Shown: positions 29,591 through 40,366 of the stretch, in pieces
Position numbering within the stretch: the stretch's first letter is position 1
How the letters are laid out: every line of letters starts with the position of its first letter
NCBI RefSeq assembly: GCF_005153485.1
Contig: NZ_CP039740.1
Span: 1,429,001 to 1,493,000 of the forward strand
Direction of reading: 5' to 3'
DNA from: Pseudolabrys sp. FHR47
GTDB lineage: Bacteria > Pseudomonadota > Alphaproteobacteria > Rhizobiales > Xanthobacteraceae
Length of the DNA stretch: 64,000 bases
Notes under the pieces: model-generated
Database searches by the model: none
What the model was told of the DNA's origin: nothing
Seen by the model: only the letters and a program-made list of their open reading frames with translations
Program-made: the position numbers and the translations under genes

Positions 29591-30466
29591 ATGACCTTGC
29601 GTGCGACTGATCGAGCTTTCCGTCCCGGTTTTGCCCGGCGCGCCGCCCGCATGGCGGCGCTGGTGCTGCTTGCCGCGAGCCTGGGCGCCTGCTCCAGCCT
29701 CAATATCTTCGGCAGCAAGGATGAGACCCCGCCCGACGAGCCGGCCGACCGGCTCTATAATGAGGGCCTGTTCCTTCTCAACAACAAGAAGGATCTCAAG
29801 AAGGCCGTCACCAAGTTCGAGGAAGTCGACCGCCAGCACCCCTATTCGGAGTGGGCACGCAAATCGCTGATCATGACGGCCTATGCCCAGTACGAGGCCG
29901 GCAACTACGACGACTGCGTCACCTCGGCCAAGCGCTATATCGCCCTGCACCCCGGCAGCCCTGACGCCGCCTACGCGCAGTATCTGATCGCCGCGTCATA
30001 TTTCGACGAAATCCCGGATATCACCCGCGATCAGGATCGCACCGAAAAGGCGCTCAACGCGCTCGACGAGGTGATCCGCAAATATCCCACCAGCGAATAC
30101 GCGATCAGCGCCAAGGAAAAGGTGCAGGTCGCCCGCGACCAGCTCGCCGGCAAGGAAATGAATGTCGGCCGCTATTACCTGGAAAAGAAGGACTACACCG
30201 GCGCCATCAACCGCTTCAAAGTGGTGGTGACCCAGTATCAGACCACGCGTCAGGTCGAAGAGGCGCTGATGCGCCTGACCGAGGCCTATATGGCGCTCGG
30301 CATCACCCATGAGGCGCAGACCGCGGCCGCCGTGCTCGGCCACAATTTCCCGGACAGCCCCTGGTACAAGCACGCCTATGAGCGCGTGAAGGGCGCCGGC
30401 CTCGAGCCCAACGAGAACAAGGGTTCCTGGATCAGCCGCGCCTTCAAGAAGGTCGGCCTGGGCTGA
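29591..30466 (+). CDS. bamD: Outer membrane assembly lipoprotein BamD
   Basis: A 291-residue component of the beta-barrel assembly machine. The lipoprotein signal ends with the lipobox LGAC (LLAASLGACSS), so the mature protein begins at that cysteine and is anchored in the outer membrane. Tetratricopeptide-like repeats follow (ADRLYNEGLFLLNNKKDLKK, YDDCVTSAKRYIALHPGSPD, GRYYLEKKDYTGAINRFKVV). ATG 29591 is chosen; an in-frame GTG at 29570 is the alternative. It sits between lpxC and recN, the order usual in alphaproteobacteria. Confidence 0.95.
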   Translation: MTLRATDRAFRPGFARRAARMAALVLLAASLGACSSLNIFGSKDETPPDEPADRLYNEGLFLLNNKKDLKKAVTKFEEVDRQHPYSEWARKSLIMTAYAQYEAGNYDDCVTSAKRYIALHPGSPDAAYAQYLIAASYFDEIPDITRDQDRTEKALNALDEVIRKYPTSEYAISAKEKVQVARDQLAGKEMNVGRYYLEKKDYTGAINRFKVVVTQYQTTRQVEEALMRLTEAYMALGITHEAQTAAAVLGHNFPDSPWYKHAYERVKGAGLEPNENKGSWISRAFKKVGLG

Positions 30467-30526
30467 GCTTTCGTTCCCCTCTTGTACCCGCCTTCGGCGT
30501 CCTTAAAGATACGTCCGAATCGATCA

Positions 30527-30563
30527 GACGTGGATGGTCGGCATAAAGCCGGCCATGACGTCG
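30527..30563. repeat. Palindromic repeat upstream of recN
   Basis: Sequence gacgtggatggtcggc is mirrored by gccggccatgacgtc around an ataaa loop. The same unit in the reverse direction occurs at 40793-40826 (gtcatggccgggc and the complementary arm ending in ccatccacgtc), which shows it is an interspersed element rather than a local hairpin. Confidence 0.7.
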
Positions 30564-30585
30564 TCAGGCGCGGCACAACCTCACC

Positions 30586-32256
30586 ATGCTCTCCCGTCTC
30601 TCGATCCGCGACATTGTCCTGATCGACCGGCTCGACATCGATTTCGCCGGGCACCTTGCCGTGCTCACCGGCGAGACCGGTGCCGGCAAGTCGATCCTGC
30701 TCGACTCATTTGCCCTGGCTTTGGGCGGACGCGGTGACCAGTCGCTGGTGCGGCAGGGCGCCGAACAGGGCCAGGTGACGGCCGCGTTCGAGGTCGGCGC
30801 CAAGCACCCGGCGCGCGCCATCCTCGCCGCCAATGACATCCCAGACGAAGACACGCTGATCTTGCGCCGCGTTCAACTCGCCGACGGCCGCACCCGCGCT
30901 TTCGTCAACGACCAGCCGGTGAGTGTGCAGGTGCTCAGGCAACTCGGTTCGGTGCTGGTCGAGATCCACGGCCAGCACGACGACCGCGCTTTGGTCGATG
31001 CCGCCACCCATCGCAGCCTGCTCGATGCTTTCGGCGGCCTCGACGCCGACGCCGCGAAAGTTTCGGCGCTGTGGGAAGCACGGCGCGAGGCGAGCGATGC
31101 GCTGGCCGCGCACAAGGCCGATATCGAGCGCGCCCGCCGCGAGAGCGACTGGCTGCGTCATGCCGCCGCCGAACTCGACAAGTTGGCGCCCCAGCCCGGC
31201 GAGGAAACGACGCTGGCCGAACGGCGCACGGTGATGATGCAGTCCGAGAAGGTGGCGCAGGATCTGCGCGACGCTTACGACGCCTTGGCCGGCTCGAACT
31301 CCGCAGTGCCGGCGCTCGCCGCCGCGGTGCGCCGGCTCGAACGTCGCGCCACGCAGGCGCCGTCTTTGGTCGAGCCGTCGGTGAAGTCGTTCGACGTCGC
31401 GCTCAATGCGCTGGAAGAAACCCGCGCCCATCTTGAGGCCGCCTTGCGCGCCGCCGATTTCGATCCGGCCGAACTGGAGCGCAATGAGGAGCGGCTGTTC
31501 GCGCTGCGCGCCGCTGCGCGCAAATATAATGTGCCGGTCGACGATCTCGCCGCGCTGGCGGCGAAGTTTCGTGACGATATCGGTCTGATCGACGCCGGCG
31601 AGGAAAAGCTCAAGCATCTCGAGGCCGCCGCGGCGCAGGCCGATGCTCTTTTCCACAAGAGTGCCGATGCCTTGTCCAAGGCGCGTGTGAAAGCCGCCGC
31701 CAAGCTCGATAAGGCCGTCAACGCTGAGCTGCCACCGCTCAAGCTCGAACGCGCGAAATTCTCGACCCAGATCGACACCGACGCCGCGAGCGCCGGACCG
31801 AACGGGATCGACCGCGTCGAGTTCTGGGTGCAGACCAATCCGGGCACCAAGCCGGGACCGATGATGAAGATCGCCTCGGGCGGCGAACTCGCGCGCTTCC
31901 TGCTGGCGCTCAAGGTGGTGCTGGCCGATCGCGGTTCGGCGCCGACGCTCGTCTTCGACGAAATCGACACCGGTGTCGGTGGTGCGGTGGCCGATGCGAT
32001 TGGAATGAGACTCGCGCGTTTGGGCAAGAACGTGCAGGTGCTCGCCGTCACGCATGCGCCGCAGGTCGCGGCGCGCGCCGACCGGCATTACGTCATCAGC
32101 AAGGATGCGCTCGACAAGGGCAAGCGCGTCGCGACGCGCGTTACGGAGGTCGCCGCCGATCACCGCCGCGAGGAAATCGCCCGCATGCTGGCGGGCGCGG
32201 AGATTACCAACGAAGCTCGTGCGGCGGCGGAACGGCTGATCAAGCAGGCGTCGTAG
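30586..32256 (+). CDS. recN: DNA repair protein RecN
   Basis: A 556-residue SMC-like ATPase that acts in double-strand break repair. The N-terminal half-ATPase has Walker A TGETGAGKSI (residues about 28-37), a coiled-coil arm (about 160-370) and the C-terminal half with SGGELARFLLALKVVL (signature) and TLVFDEIDTGVGG (Walker B). VLAVTHAPQVAARAD is the H-loop. Length matches the family. It lies between bamD and ligA, separated from each by palindromic repeats. Confidence 0.97.
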   Translation: MLSRLSIRDIVLIDRLDIDFAGHLAVLTGETGAGKSILLDSFALALGGRGDQSLVRQGAEQGQVTAAFEVGAKHPARAILAANDIPDEDTLILRRVQLADGRTRAFVNDQPVSVQVLRQLGSVLVEIHGQHDDRALVDAATHRSLLDAFGGLDADAAKVSALWEARREASDALAAHKADIERARRESDWLRHAAAELDKLAPQPGEETTLAERRTVMMQSEKVAQDLRDAYDALAGSNSAVPALAAAVRRLERRATQAPSLVEPSVKSFDVALNALEETRAHLEAALRAADFDPAELERNEERLFALRAAARKYNVPVDDLAALAAKFRDDIGLIDAGEEKLKHLEAAAAQADALFHKSADALSKARVKAAAKLDKAVNAELPPLKLERAKFSTQIDTDAASAGPNGIDRVEFWVQTNPGTKPGPMMKIASGGELARFLLALKVVLADRGSAPTLVFDEIDTGVGGAVADAIGMRLARLGKNVQVLAVTHAPQVAARADRHYVISKDALDKGKRVATRVTEVAADHRREEIARMLAGAEITNEARAAAERLIKQAS

Positions 32257-32262
32257 CACTTG

Positions 32263-32344
32263 TCATGCCCCGCGAAAGCGGGGCATCCAGTACTCACCGA
32301 ACCGTCTGTGTGTACTGGATTGCCCGCTTTCGCGGGCAATGACA
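32263..32344. repeat. Mosaic palindromic repeat between recN and ligA
   Basis: Two hairpins (gccccgcgaaagcggggc and gcccgctttcgcgggc) flank a centre that itself contains tccagtac and gtactgga as an inverted pair. The arms end in gtcat and atgac. The element at 39211-39294 has the same architecture and similar arms. Confidence 0.85.
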
Positions 32345-32354
32345 CAACGAGTGA

Positions 32355-34538
<2,184 letters not shown>

Positions 34539-34557
34539 GTGGCGATGTCGCTCCGCT

Positions 34558-34586
34558 TTCCCCTCTCCCCCAAGGGGAGAGGGGAA
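34558..34586. repeat. Strong hairpin after ligA
   Basis: A perfect 13-base stem (ttcccctctcccc with its complement) has a three-base loop. It belongs to the same G/C-tract class as the repeat inside uvrD at 44558-44596. It may end ligA transcription, but no T-run follows. Confidence 0.7.
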
Positions 34587-34605
34587 GAAAGAGGGCTGCA
34601 TCACC

Positions 34606-34680
34606 CTAGTCGCCCAGCCAGCTCTGCGTCGCCGGATCAATCAGCGGCGCAATCGCCTCGCTCACGCGGGCATGCCAACC
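34606..34680 (-). pseudogene. Remnant of an aminopeptidase P 3' end
   Basis: On the minus strand this reads HARVSEAIAPLIDPATQSW then LGD and a stop, in frame from about 34674 to the TAG at 34606-34608. It matches the C-terminus of the intact aminopeptidase P at 35888 (HARVREAVSPLVDPATQSW). By direct count 52 of 60 bases are identical between 34615-34674 and 35912-35971. Nothing upstream of it is coding in this frame, because the MFS gene begins at once. It is a displaced old 3' end, not a gene. Confidence 0.85.
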
Positions 34681-34684
34681 GTTG

Positions 34685-35884
34685 CTACCGCCTCACCAGC
34701 ACCCGAAACGCCACGGCGCACACCGCCAAAACGGCAAACATCATCCACGCCATCGGCATGGCCCCGCTGCTGCCGGCGAACAGCGCCGAGATCGTCTGCG
34801 TCGCGGCGGCGCCAGTCGCCATCTGAGCAAATCCGGTCAAGCCCGCCGCCGCGCCGGCAGCTTCCGGCCGGATGCTCACCGCGCCGGCGACGGCGTTTGG
34901 CAGCAACAACCCGTTGCCGTAGGAAATGATGAATTGCGGCAGGAACACGGTCACCGGACCGCCTTGCGGAAAGACAGTGAAGAGCACGGCCATTAGCGCA
35001 GCGCCGGCCAGCCCGAGGGCGATGCCGGCCATGATCATGGCATCGAGACCGACGCGGTGCGCTAGCCGCGATACGGAGAAATTCCCCGCCATGTAGCCGA
35101 ACGACGACAGCGCGAACCACACGCCGTATTCCGCCGACGAGCGGCCCATCAGTGTAATGACGACATGCGGTCCGCCGCCGATAAAAATGAAAAATGGCGC
35201 CGAGCCGAGCGCGCCGGCCAGCACATAAGCGTGGAACCTGGCGTTGACGAGCAGCGCGCGCCATTCGCGCAACAGCGCGGCCGGTGACGACGACACCCTG
35301 GTGTGGTGCGTCTCCGGCAGCGTCAGCGCCGCCCATGCCAGCACCGCGCCGCACATCAGTGTGATGAAGATAAAGATCGCTTCCCAGCCGAAAGCCGTGT
35401 CGAGAATGCCGCCGATCAGCGGCGACACCATCGGCGCGATCACCATCGCGGTGGTGACCAGTCCGATCATGCCGGCGGCGCGGTCGCGGTCGTACAGGTC
35501 GCGGATGATGGCGCGACCGATGACGATGCCGGTGGAGGCGCCGGCGGCCTGGAAAATGCGGGCGGCGATCAAGGCGCCGATCGAGGAGGCGGCGATGGCG
35601 CCTAGCGACGCGGCGACCGCTAGCGCCAGCCCGGCCAGCGCCACCGGCCTGCGGCCGAAACGGTCGGACAAAGGCCCGAGCACGAGCTGCGCGCAGGCGA
35701 GGCTGAGCAGGAAAAGCGACAATGTCAGTTGCACGGCGGCCGCATTGGTGTCGAGCCGCGTGATGATGCCGGGCAAGGCCGGCACTACGATGTTGAGCGT
35801 GACCGGTCCGATGGCGGTCATCGCGATCAGCAACGGCAAGAGACGCCATGGCCTGGCGGCGTGAGACTCTTTGGGACTATGCAT
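34685..35884 (-). CDS. Bcr/CflA-type MFS multidrug exporter
   Basis: A 399-residue major facilitator transporter with 12 predicted membrane helices. The loop 2-3 motif LVLGPLSDRFGRRPVALAG and the antiporter motif C region (MVIAPMVSPLIGG) mark the DHA1 drug:H+ antiporter group, near Bcr/CflA. It starts three bases after the stop of the upstream aminopeptidase P gene on the same strand and is likely cotranscribed with it. It separates the intact pepP from a remnant of a pepP 3' end, suggesting it was brought in by recombination. Confidence 0.93.
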   Translation of the reverse strand: MHSPKESHAARPWRLLPLLIAMTAIGPVTLNIVVPALPGIITRLDTNAAAVQLTLSLFLLSLACAQLVLGPLSDRFGRRPVALAGLALAVAASLGAIAASSIGALIAARIFQAAGASTGIVIGRAIIRDLYDRDRAAGMIGLVTTAMVIAPMVSPLIGGILDTAFGWEAIFIFITLMCGAVLAWAALTLPETHHTRVSSSPAALLREWRALLVNARFHAYVLAGALGSAPFFIFIGGGPHVVITLMGRSSAEYGVWFALSSFGYMAGNFSVSRLAHRVGLDAMIMAGIALGLAGAALMAVLFTVFPQGGPVTVFLPQFIISYGNGLLLPNAVAGAVSIRPEAAGAAAGLTGFAQMATGAAATQTISALFAGSSGAMPMAWMMFAVLAVCAVAFRVLVRR

Positions 35885-35887
35885 GGG

Positions 35888-37708
35888 CTACAACGGCCTG
35901 GTCGCTACTTCCAGCCAGCTCTGCGTCGCCGGATCGACCAGTGGCGACACCGCCTCGCGCACGCGCGCATGATAATTGTTCAGCCAGTGCAGCTCCTGCG
36001 CGGTGAGCAGGCGCGGATCGATCAGCCGGCGGTCGATCGGCGCGAAGCTCAATGTCTCGAATGCATTGAGCGGCTTCTCGGCGCCGTCGGGCGAGGGCGC
36101 TGCGATCACCAGCACAAGGTTCTCGATGCGGATGCCGTAGGCGCCGGCTTTGTAATAGCCGGGCTCGTTCGACAGGATCATGCCGGGCTTCAGCGGCGTA
36201 TGGCCGAGCTTCGAGATACGCGCCGGGCCTTCGTGCACCGACAGATAACTTCCGACGCCGTGGCCGGTGCCGTGATCGAAGTCGATGCCGGCGTGCCACA
36301 GCGCCGCGCGCGCGAAAGGATCGAGCTGCGCGCCGGTGGTGCCGACCGGAAAGACCGCTTCGGCAATGGCCATGTGGCCCTTGAGCACGCGCGTGAAGCG
36401 GTCGCGCATGTCGTCGGTCGGCGTGCCGTTGATCACGGTGCGGGTGATGTCGGTGGTGCCGTCCTCGTATTGCGCGCCGGAATCGATCAGGAACATCTCG
36501 TCCTGACCGATGACGCGGTTGGTCGCCGTCGTGACGCGGTAATGCACAATGGCGCCGTTCGGTCCGGCGCCGGAGATCGACGGGAAAGAAACGTCCTTCA
36601 AAAGGCCGGTATCGCGGCGGAACGACTCCAGCGCCTTGACCGCGTCGATTTCGGTCAGCTTGCCGGAAGGCATTTCGTGATCGAGCCAGCACAGAAAGCG
36701 CGTCATCGCCGCACCGTCGCGTAAGTGCGCGGCGCGGGTGCCGGCGATCTCGGCATTGTTCTTGACCGCCTTCATCAGCGTGATCGGATCGGCGGTGCGC
36801 GTCGGCTTGCCGCCGTTGTCGGCGACGATGCGCGTCAGCGCGTCCGCGGCGCTGCTTTGATCGAGCAGCACGGACTGATCCTTGAACGCGGCGAGGTCGC
36901 GCGGCAGATCGTCGGTGGCATGGACGTCGGCGAATTCCTCCAGCGCGTGGCGCACTTCGTTGGAGAGCTTGGCCGGATCGATGTAGAGGCGCGGGCGGCC
37001 CTCGTGCGGGATCGACGCAAAGCCGAGCGCCAGCGGCGTATGCGCGACGTCCGAGCCGCGGATGTTGAACGTCCAGTCAACATTCTGCGGATCCGACACG
37101 ATCAGCGCATCGGCGCGCAACTTGGTCAGCTCATCGCGGATGCGGGCGAGCTTGTCTTCGGTGCTTTCGCCGGCGAGCGCCAGCGGCCGCAGCATCACCG
37201 CTCCGCTAGGCGGCGCCGGGCGGTCGGTCCACAGCGCGTCGATCGGATTGTCGTCGAGCGGCACCAAAGTCGCGCCCGCTTTGGCGCAGGCGCGGGCGAA
37301 GCGCTCGGCCTGATCGGCGGTGTGCAGCCAGGGATCGTAGCCGATGCGGTCGCCGGCCTTGATGTTCTGCTCCAGCCAGACCGGCGGCGGATTGTCGACA
37401 AAATGCTCGATGGCGAAGACCGACGTGTCGGACTGCGACTGGACTTGAAGCGTATATCTACCATCGACGAACAGCGCCGCGCGATCGGCGAGCACGATGG
37501 CGGCGCCGGCCGACCCGGCAAAGCCGGTCAGCCAGGCGAGGCGCTCCTCGCTCGCCGGCAGATATTCGTTCTGCTGGCGGTCGGCACGCGGCACCAGGAA
37601 GCCGGTGAGGCCGCGGCGCTTGAGTTCGGCGCGGAGGGCGGCCACGCGTTCGGCGCTTTGGGCGCCTTCGCTGGCGTCGTCGAATGTCTGGAAGCGGGCT
37701 TCGAACAT
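35888..37708 (-). CDS. Xaa-Pro aminopeptidase (M24B, aminopeptidase P family)
   Basis: A 606-residue cytosolic metallopeptidase of the long, eukaryote-like aminopeptidase P type. It removes N-terminal residues preceding proline. There are two creatinase-like N-terminal domains (LVPRADRQQNEYLPASEERL), then the pita-bread catalytic domain. The five metal ligands are visible in FLIDSGAQYEDGTTDITRT (two Asp), GTGHGVGSYLSVHEGP (His) and SNEPGYYKAGAYGIRIEN (two Glu). A C-terminal cap domain ends HARVREAVSPLVDPATQSW. A partial copy of that end lies beyond the MFS gene. Confidence 0.95.
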   Translation of the reverse strand: MFEARFQTFDDASEGAQSAERVAALRAELKRRGLTGFLVPRADRQQNEYLPASEERLAWLTGFAGSAGAAIVLADRAALFVDGRYTLQVQSQSDTSVFAIEHFVDNPPPVWLEQNIKAGDRIGYDPWLHTADQAERFARACAKAGATLVPLDDNPIDALWTDRPAPPSGAVMLRPLALAGESTEDKLARIRDELTKLRADALIVSDPQNVDWTFNIRGSDVAHTPLALGFASIPHEGRPRLYIDPAKLSNEVRHALEEFADVHATDDLPRDLAAFKDQSVLLDQSSAADALTRIVADNGGKPTRTADPITLMKAVKNNAEIAGTRAAHLRDGAAMTRFLCWLDHEMPSGKLTEIDAVKALESFRRDTGLLKDVSFPSISGAGPNGAIVHYRVTTATNRVIGQDEMFLIDSGAQYEDGTTDITRTVINGTPTDDMRDRFTRVLKGHMAIAEAVFPVGTTGAQLDPFARAALWHAGIDFDHGTGHGVGSYLSVHEGPARISKLGHTPLKPGMILSNEPGYYKAGAYGIRIENLVLVIAAPSPDGAEKPLNAFETLSFAPIDRRLIDPRLLTAQELHWLNNYHARVREAVSPLVDPATQSWLEVATRPL

Positions 37709-37986
37709 GGCGGCACTCTAGTCGGACAAGGCGGACCGTGGGCATGAAACTTTCGCGTCGGCGGCCCGCGGTTTCAGCAAGCTTCCTGCGCGGCCGATGG
37801 GGTCCTGACTCATAATTGTGCGCTGCACACTTATTGGCATGTAAATGCCTCGAAAGTTACCGGTTAACAACAGCTTAACCGCTTATTTGACAGAGCTTCC
37901 ATGCATTGTCGTGGGATGTTCGCACCTGCGAAGTATATTATGTTGCAACGCAATACCGGGATCGAATCGGTTTGATGGAGAGACAG

Positions 37987-38184
37987 ATGGTTGCCCTGAC
38001 TTACGGAAATGCCCCGACCGCCGCCAAGAGCGCTGCCAAGGCCGCGACCGAGACCCGGGCCCCGGCCAAAGGCTTCTTCGCCCGCTTGCTCGACGCCATG
38101 ATGGAAGCCCGCATGAAGCAGGCGCAGCGCGAGATCCGCTTGTACACCCGGCTGGAATACCCGACCGCGAAGGTCGAGGAGTAA
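37987..38184 (+). CDS. Small conserved-type protein, unknown function
   Basis: A 65-residue protein starting MVALTYGNAPTAAKSAAKAA, with GGAGAG a few bases upstream of ATG 37987. The C-terminal half is an amphipathic charged helix (FFARLLDAMMEARMKQAQRE, ending TAKVEE). There is no signal peptide. A perfect rho-independent terminator follows 38 bases after the stop, so it is a monocistronic transcript. The roughly 280 bases upstream, divergent from pepP, contain AT-rich stretches (37840-37900) that can hold its promoter. It is not recognised as a known domain family. Confidence 0.75.
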   Translation: MVALTYGNAPTAAKSAAKAATETRAPAKGFFARLLDAMMEARMKQAQREIRLYTRLEYPTAKVEE

Positions 38185-38221
38185 TCCTCCGCGTTTGACG
38201 CTGCGTGAGTTCAGTCGGAAG

Positions 38222-38257
38222 CCGCTCCGGTCCCCCGCCCGGAGCGGTTTTCTCTTT
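38222..38257 (+). terminator. Rho-independent terminator of the 65-residue gene
   Basis: Stem ccgctccgg / ccggagcgg with an eight-base loop, followed immediately by ttttctcttttg. It is a canonical terminator on the plus strand. Confidence 0.95.
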
Positions 38258-38273
38258 TGTGCGGTACTGGCAA

Positions 38274-39158
38274 TCAGCGCCCACGCTTCAGCGTGAGGGT
38301 GGTCCAGCCTTCGAGGTGTTCGGCGTGTTCGAGGACGAGGCCCTGCGCTCCGTAGATCGCGCGCGCGGCATTGGCGTGGCTGGTCAAGAGCCCCGACAGC
38401 ACGACGCGGCCGCCCGGCGCGACCAGCCGCGCGATCGGCACCGCCAGCCGCGTCAGCGGGCCGAGCAGGATATTGGCGAAGACCAGGTCGTAGGGCGCGC
38501 CTTTCTGGATGTCCGGCGCGCGCGTGCCGGGCGCATGGACCGGCGTCACCAGCGGCCCGACACGGTTGAGCCTGGCATTGTCGCGGGCGGCCGCCACGGC
38601 GACGCGGTCGATATCGGTTGCGATCACCCGCGTATGAAACGCCTTGGCTGCCGCGATCGCCAGCACGCCGGTGCCGGTGCCGATATCCAGCACATGAAAG
38701 CGCCGCTCGCGCTTGGCCAAAGCCGCCAGCGCCAGCAGGCAGCCGCGCGTCGTGCCGTGATGGCCGGTGCCAAAGGCCAAAGCCGCCTCGATCTCGATAT
38801 TGAGGTCGTTGCCCTTGAGACGGCCGCGGTCGTGCGAGCCGTGGACGACGAACCGCCCGGCTCTGACAGGCGTCAGCCCGGCCAGACTCTCCGCCACCCA
38901 GTCGCGCGCTTCCACCGTGTCGATGGTCAGCGCATCGGCCGCCGCGGCGCCGGCCGCGTCCGCCACCAGCGCGCGCAGCGCGGTCTCGTCCGGGACATGG
39001 CCGAAATGCAGGGCCACCTGCCAGGAGCCGTCATCGGCCTCGAACGAGCCGCAGACGATATCGTCGCCGTCCAGCAGCTCGTCGAGCGCATCGGCGATGC
39101 GCCGCGCCGAATTCTTGTCGGCGCAGACGAGGCGGGCAACGGTGGTGGAATCGTTCAT
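38274..39158 (-). CDS. prmA: Ribosomal protein L11 methyltransferase PrmA
   Basis: A 294-residue class I methyltransferase that trimethylates ribosomal protein L11. The SAM loop is VLDIGTGTGVLAIAAAK, followed by IATDIDRVAVAAARDNARLN and the substrate-side motif DLVFANILLGPLTRLA (NILxxPL, typical of PrmA). AFGTGHHGTTRGCLLAL precedes the Rossmann fold. ATG 39158 (MNDSTTVARL) is chosen over 39194. It is convergent with the small gene and shares its terminator region. Confidence 0.94.
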   Translation of the reverse strand: MNDSTTVARLVCADKNSARRIADALDELLDGDDIVCGSFEADDGSWQVALHFGHVPDETALRALVADAAGAAAADALTIDTVEARDWVAESLAGLTPVRAGRFVVHGSHDRGRLKGNDLNIEIEAALAFGTGHHGTTRGCLLALAALAKRERRFHVLDIGTGTGVLAIAAAKAFHTRVIATDIDRVAVAAARDNARLNRVGPLVTPVHAPGTRAPDIQKGAPYDLVFANILLGPLTRLAVPIARLVAPGGRVVLSGLLTSHANAARAIYGAQGLVLEHAEHLEGWTTLTLKRGR

Positions 39159-39210
39159 GCGGCCGACATTCGCGCGGCGGCCGGGCCTTGGCAACGGTCT
39201 CTCGTTTTCC

Positions 39211-39294
39211 GTCGTCCTCCGCGAAAGCGGAGGACCCAGCCCTTCGTCCCAACGAACAAGGAAAGAGCTGGATTCCCGCTTTCGCGGGAATGAC
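39211..39294. repeat. Mosaic palindromic repeat between ldt and prmA
   Basis: Hairpins gtcctccgcgaaagcggagg and attcccgctttcgcgggaat flank a short centre containing acccagc and gctggat. It has the same design as the element at 32263-32344. It lies upstream of prmA and downstream of the L,D-transpeptidase gene. Confidence 0.85.
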
Positions 39295-39322
39295 CGGAGG
39301 AGGCCGATGCGCGGCGGCTTAT

Positions 39323-40117
39323 TTACCGCCCGTAATAATAGCGCGGCGGCGGCACATCCTCGTAGCGCGGCCGGTCGTAGTAATAGACCTGCCCCGTGCG
39401 CGTATCGCGATAGCCGATCACGGCGCGGCGCTCGCCGCGGTATTCCCGCGGCGGCGCATAAGCGGGCGGGGCATAGGCCCGCGGCGCGTAAGTCGGTGGC
39501 GCAAAATAACCGCGCGGAATGTCGGCCGGCGGCGCCATGCGCGGCTCGACCGAGGCCGTGACCTCGTCGTCAACAAAACCCTGCTCGAAACTTGCTTCGT
39601 TTTGATTGGCCGCGGCGCGCGCGGGCGCGTTGCGTTTGGCCACCGCAGGCGCGCTGACGCCGGGCGCGTGGCCGGTGAGCACGACGCGCGTCTTGGCCAT
39701 GGTCTCCTGCTTGACGAGGTCGAACAGCAGCGCGGCGTTCTTCGGCTCGAGCCGGACGCAGCCATGCGAGGCCGGGCGGCCGATGCTCTTGTGCGTCGAG
39801 CCGTGGATGGCGTGGCCCTTCATGGTGAAGAAGATGGAGTGCGGCATCGGCGCGTCGTCCCACTCGCGGGAGAAGTGGTCCTTCTCCATGCGGAACGGCT
39901 TGAAGCTGCCGGAGGGCGTGTCGTAGCCGGCGGCGCCCGTGGACACCGGCCAGACGAACAATTGCTCGCCGTCCTTCTCGACCGTCATCTGTTGCGCCGA
40001 CTTGTCGACCGTGATGAGGAGGTCGGCCCGGGCCGCGCCCGCGAAGGCGATCTGCGACGCCGCGAGGGCGATGACGGCACCGGCGGCGGCAAAACGGACA
40101 AATGGACGCATGACCAT
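39323..40117 (-). CDS. L,D-transpeptidase (YkuD family) with Tyr/Pro-rich tail
   Basis: A 264-residue exported enzyme. The signal peptide (MVMRPFVRFAAAGAVIALAA, cut near FAGAARA) is followed by a YkuD domain (residues about 33-145). The catalytic motif is HGSTHKSIGRPASHGCVRLE, with the cysteine as nucleophile. It should form 3-3 cross-links in peptidoglycan or attach proteins to it. The last about 65 residues are unusual: rich in Tyr, Pro and Arg (FAPPTYAPRAYAPPAYAPP, then VYYYDRPRYEDV). AGGAG five bases upstream supports ATG 40117; the open frame to 40483 is not coding. It stands alone on this strand between repeats. Confidence 0.93.
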   Translation of the reverse strand: MVMRPFVRFAAAGAVIALAASQIAFAGAARADLLITVDKSAQQMTVEKDGEQLFVWPVSTGAAGYDTPSGSFKPFRMEKDHFSREWDDAPMPHSIFFTMKGHAIHGSTHKSIGRPASHGCVRLEPKNAALLFDLVKQETMAKTRVVLTGHAPGVSAPAVAKRNAPARAAANQNEASFEQGFVDDEVTASVEPRMAPPADIPRGYFAPPTYAPRAYAPPAYAPPREYRGERRAVIGYRDTRTGQVYYYDRPRYEDVPPPRYYYGR

Positions 40118-40366
40118 GAAAACTCCTGACCTGTGCCGCAAGTTTACCCCGGAGACGGGCGGCAATAAGGCGATTTTCGCGTCATCTGCCGCGCGCGCGT
40201 CGACGGGCGTTTGCGCATCGACTTGGGAGCGAAAAGGGCGCAGGCTCGCTCTTTCCGACGCGCCGGCCCAAAAGCGGCCCGCTCGCCCCTCCACCCCCGA
40301 CGACCGGAGCCCGACCGGGCCTCCGTTGCCCTCGTGCCGATGACACATCGGACGAAAGGAAATCGC

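Noticed and set aside
30706..32259. 517-residue minus-strand frame across recN
   Set aside because: Antisense shadow; recN has all expected ATPase motifs.
34662..35849. 395-residue frame overlapping the MFS gene on the same strand
   Set aside because: An Arg/His-rich frame without membrane helices; the MFS frame 34685-35884 has 12 helices and motifs.
39188..40129. 313-residue plus-strand frame across the L,D-transpeptidase gene
   Set aside because: It includes the palindromic repeat at its start and is antisense to a clear YkuD protein with signal peptide.
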